A stretch of 64,000 bases of DNA, taken from positions 1 through 64,000 of the forward strand of contig JBDRKQ010000077.1 of the NCBI GenBank assembly GCA_043813895.1, read 5' to 3'. Position numbers and translations under genes: made by a program. Each line of letters starts with the position of its first letter. The first letter of the stretch is position 1. The notes beneath the pieces are model-generated. The model was not told where the DNA came from. It did not search any database and saw only the letters and a list, made by a program, of their open reading frames with translations. Source of the stretch: CAZTAR01 sp043813895. Its GTDB lineage: Bacteria; Planctomycetota; Phycisphaerae; UBA1845; UTPLA1. Positions 62,685-64,000 of the stretch are shown here, piece by piece.

Positions 62685-64000
62685 ATGAGACGAGCTGCCT
62701 GCTTCGCCCTTTTCCTGCCCGCTGTTTCTCTGTGCATTCCCGGCGCCCGTGCCGACCAAACCGATTCACCGGGACTGATTCCCTGGGGAACGATCGAAGG
62801 AGGCGTCGGCATCGTCTTCAACACGTCCGGGGGCGAAATCGCCGACAACGGTGCCTTCGTCCGTTTCCAATTGCATGCGGACCCGCGTGACGTGATCGAC
62901 TTGCTCGATGGTAGCGTCGGCACGAATCTATCAGGCGCTCGCTTCAGCTTCGACGACACGCACGACCTGGGTGATGGGCGAACTCTCGCTGGTCTCTTTG
63001 GACAACAGCAACCCAGTCAGTATGGCCTGGACCTCGTCCTCCGGTTGGCCACCTTCGTCGACCCGCCGGTTACGCCACAACTTCACTTCTATAGCCGCAC
63101 GGATGACAATGGAGCCGTCCATTTCCCGCCGCTGGTGGACTACCTGACGTCGGCGCCGCTCGGTGGCGTTCCGCCCACGTCGGTTCCCGATGCTGCGGCG
63201 TGCTGGGCCATCAATTACTACGCCGGTATCGGGCTTCCAGGCGCCTTCACGGCCGACGGAGACGCAGACGACAATCAGATCGCGAACGAAGACCCAGATG
63301 ACTTGGTCGTGCAGGTCGGTCTGGGGCCGGAGCAGACGGATGTCGTTGTCGGAACGCTCTTCGAGGGCGAGGTCGGTGAGCTGTGCTTTACCAACATCAT
63401 TGGGCCCGATGAAGACGGTCTGGTTTCGATAGACGTGTCGGGCGACCTAACGAGCGATGGCTTCGTTTACGGGTTCGTTGAAGGAAGCCCCCCCTCTCCG
63501 GTGTCAGCGCTGGGTATCACCGGCAGATTCTTTGTGCAGGGGACGCTGTGGTGGGACAGCGCTGCCGACGCCCCGTCCGACCTGATGCGGTTCTTTGCCG
63601 GGTCATTGACGATCAACGCGGAGGCTGACTGCGATGGCAACGGCGTAGCCGACGCGGAAGACCTGACCGACGGAACGGCCCAAGACTGCAACGGGAATGG
63701 TGTCCTGGACATATGCGATTTGGCAATGGCCGCTGATCTGGGCGGGGAGTACGAGGGAGTTCCCGGTTTGGATACGGACGGCGATTACTTGCTCGACGTG
63801 TGTGACAACTGTCCATACGACGTGAATCCTTCGCAGATGGATTATGACGGGGACGGCGTGGGTGATTCCTGCGATTCCCCCGAACCGATCGGGGCGTGGA
63901 TACCGATGCGGGACGGGGCGTTCCTGGCCGCAGATGTATACATGCCGGGAGGCAATCCGCCCTTCCCGGTCATTCTGGTGCAGACGCCGTACGGAAAGGG
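62685..64000 (+). CDS. Secreted CocE/NonD-type hydrolase with thrombospondin type 3 repeats (3' end outside window)
   Basis: The frame is open from ATG 62685 (strong GGGGGGAGAGAG site upstream) to the last base, giving 438 residues so far. It has a signal peptide (FALFLPAVSLCIPGARA) and an unassigned beta domain (about 25-310). A calcium-binding stretch with CDGNGVADAEDL, CNGNGVLDICD, DTDGDYLLDVCDNCP and YDGDGVGDSCD (thrombospondin type 3-like) follows. The sequence then enters GAWIPMRDGAFLAADVYMP and ILVQTPYGKG, the opening of the CocE/NonD alpha/beta-hydrolase (X-Pro dipeptidase S15) family. The catalytic residues lie beyond the window, so activity cannot be judged. Confidence 0.85.
   Translation, partial: MRRAACFALFLPAVSLCIPGARADQTDSPGLIPWGTIEGGVGIVFNTSGGEIADNGAFVRFQLHADPRDVIDLLDGSVGTNLSGARFSFDDTHDLGDGRTLAGLFGQQQPSQYGLDLVLRLATFVDPPVTPQLHFYSRTDDNGAVHFPPLVDYLTSAPLGGVPPTSVPDAAACWAINYYAGIGLPGAFTADGDADDNQIANEDPDDLVVQVGLGPEQTDVVVGTLFEGEVGELCFTNIIGPDEDGLVSIDVSGDLTSDGFVYGFVEGSPPSPVSALGITGRFFVQGTLWWDSAADAPSDLMRFFAGSLTINAEADCDGNGVADAEDLTDGTAQDCNGNGVLDICDLAMAADLGGEYEGVPGLDTDGDYLLDVCDNCPYDVNPSQMDYDGDGVGDSCDSPEPIGAWIPMRDGAFLAADVYMPGGNPPFPVILVQTPYGK

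Noticed and set aside
1..64000. CRISPR arrays, tRNA or rRNA genes, and insertion sequences
   Set aside because: No regularly spaced direct repeats, cloverleaf-like stretches or transposase frames were seen. The repeats present are short palindromes without spacer regularity.

Overview
The window is a GC-rich bacterial chromosome segment, most likely from a member of the Planctomycetota (perhaps Phycisphaerae-like) or a close relative. The evidence is several secreted proteins with dockerin-like or thrombospondin-type calcium repeats, an orphan ECF sigma factor, many TPR proteins, rpsO-pnp, a split class I fumarase, and short palindromic repeats scattered between genes. This assignment rests on gene style, not on a marker-gene tree.

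Positions 1-22.7 kb look like ordinary chromosome: the end of an unidentified gene, a secreted dockerin-like protein, a sensorless histidine kinase, pnp and rpsO, a response regulator, a lipoprotein esterase with a PKD domain, fumarase beta / small membrane protein / fumarase alpha, two secreted or membrane proteins of unknown function, an MtfA-type zinc peptidase, a secreted transglutaminase-like protein, a NusG/RfaH-like protein, dnaE, an ECF sigma factor and a small lipoprotein.

Positions 23.06-62.28 kb hold 22 genes on the + strand, many overlapping or closely spaced. They form a large biosynthetic cluster that I do not recognise as any characterised system. It opens with two giant polyketide/secondary-lipid synthase proteins. 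Protein A is flavin-oxidoreductase x2-KS-AT-ACP-ACP-KR and protein B is KS-AT-DH-phosphopantetheinyl transferase. A discrete acyl carrier protein follows, then an alkaline-phosphatase-superfamily hydrolase, an alpha/beta hydrolase, two SDRs and a fused double CoA-transferase. Next come a propeller-like protein fused to a methyltransferase, two exported esterases, three cobalamin-type radical SAM proteins, three free-standing methyltransferases, two TPR proteins, a Rieske ferredoxin, an MFS transporter, and a PqqD-like/pseudo-M50/HlyD membrane protein. The likely logic is: the synthase pair builds a reduced carbon chain; hydrolases, SDRs and CoA-transferase release or activate it; radical SAM enzymes and methyltransferases decorate it; the MFS and HlyD-like proteins move it out. 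The product is unknown.

Two further features stand out. Palindromic repeats found between genes in the first 21 kb also sit in frame inside interdomain linkers of both giant synthase genes. The methyltransferase and radical SAM genes look like products of local duplication. After the cluster, a secreted CocE/NonD-type hydrolase with thrombospondin-type repeats runs off the end of the window.
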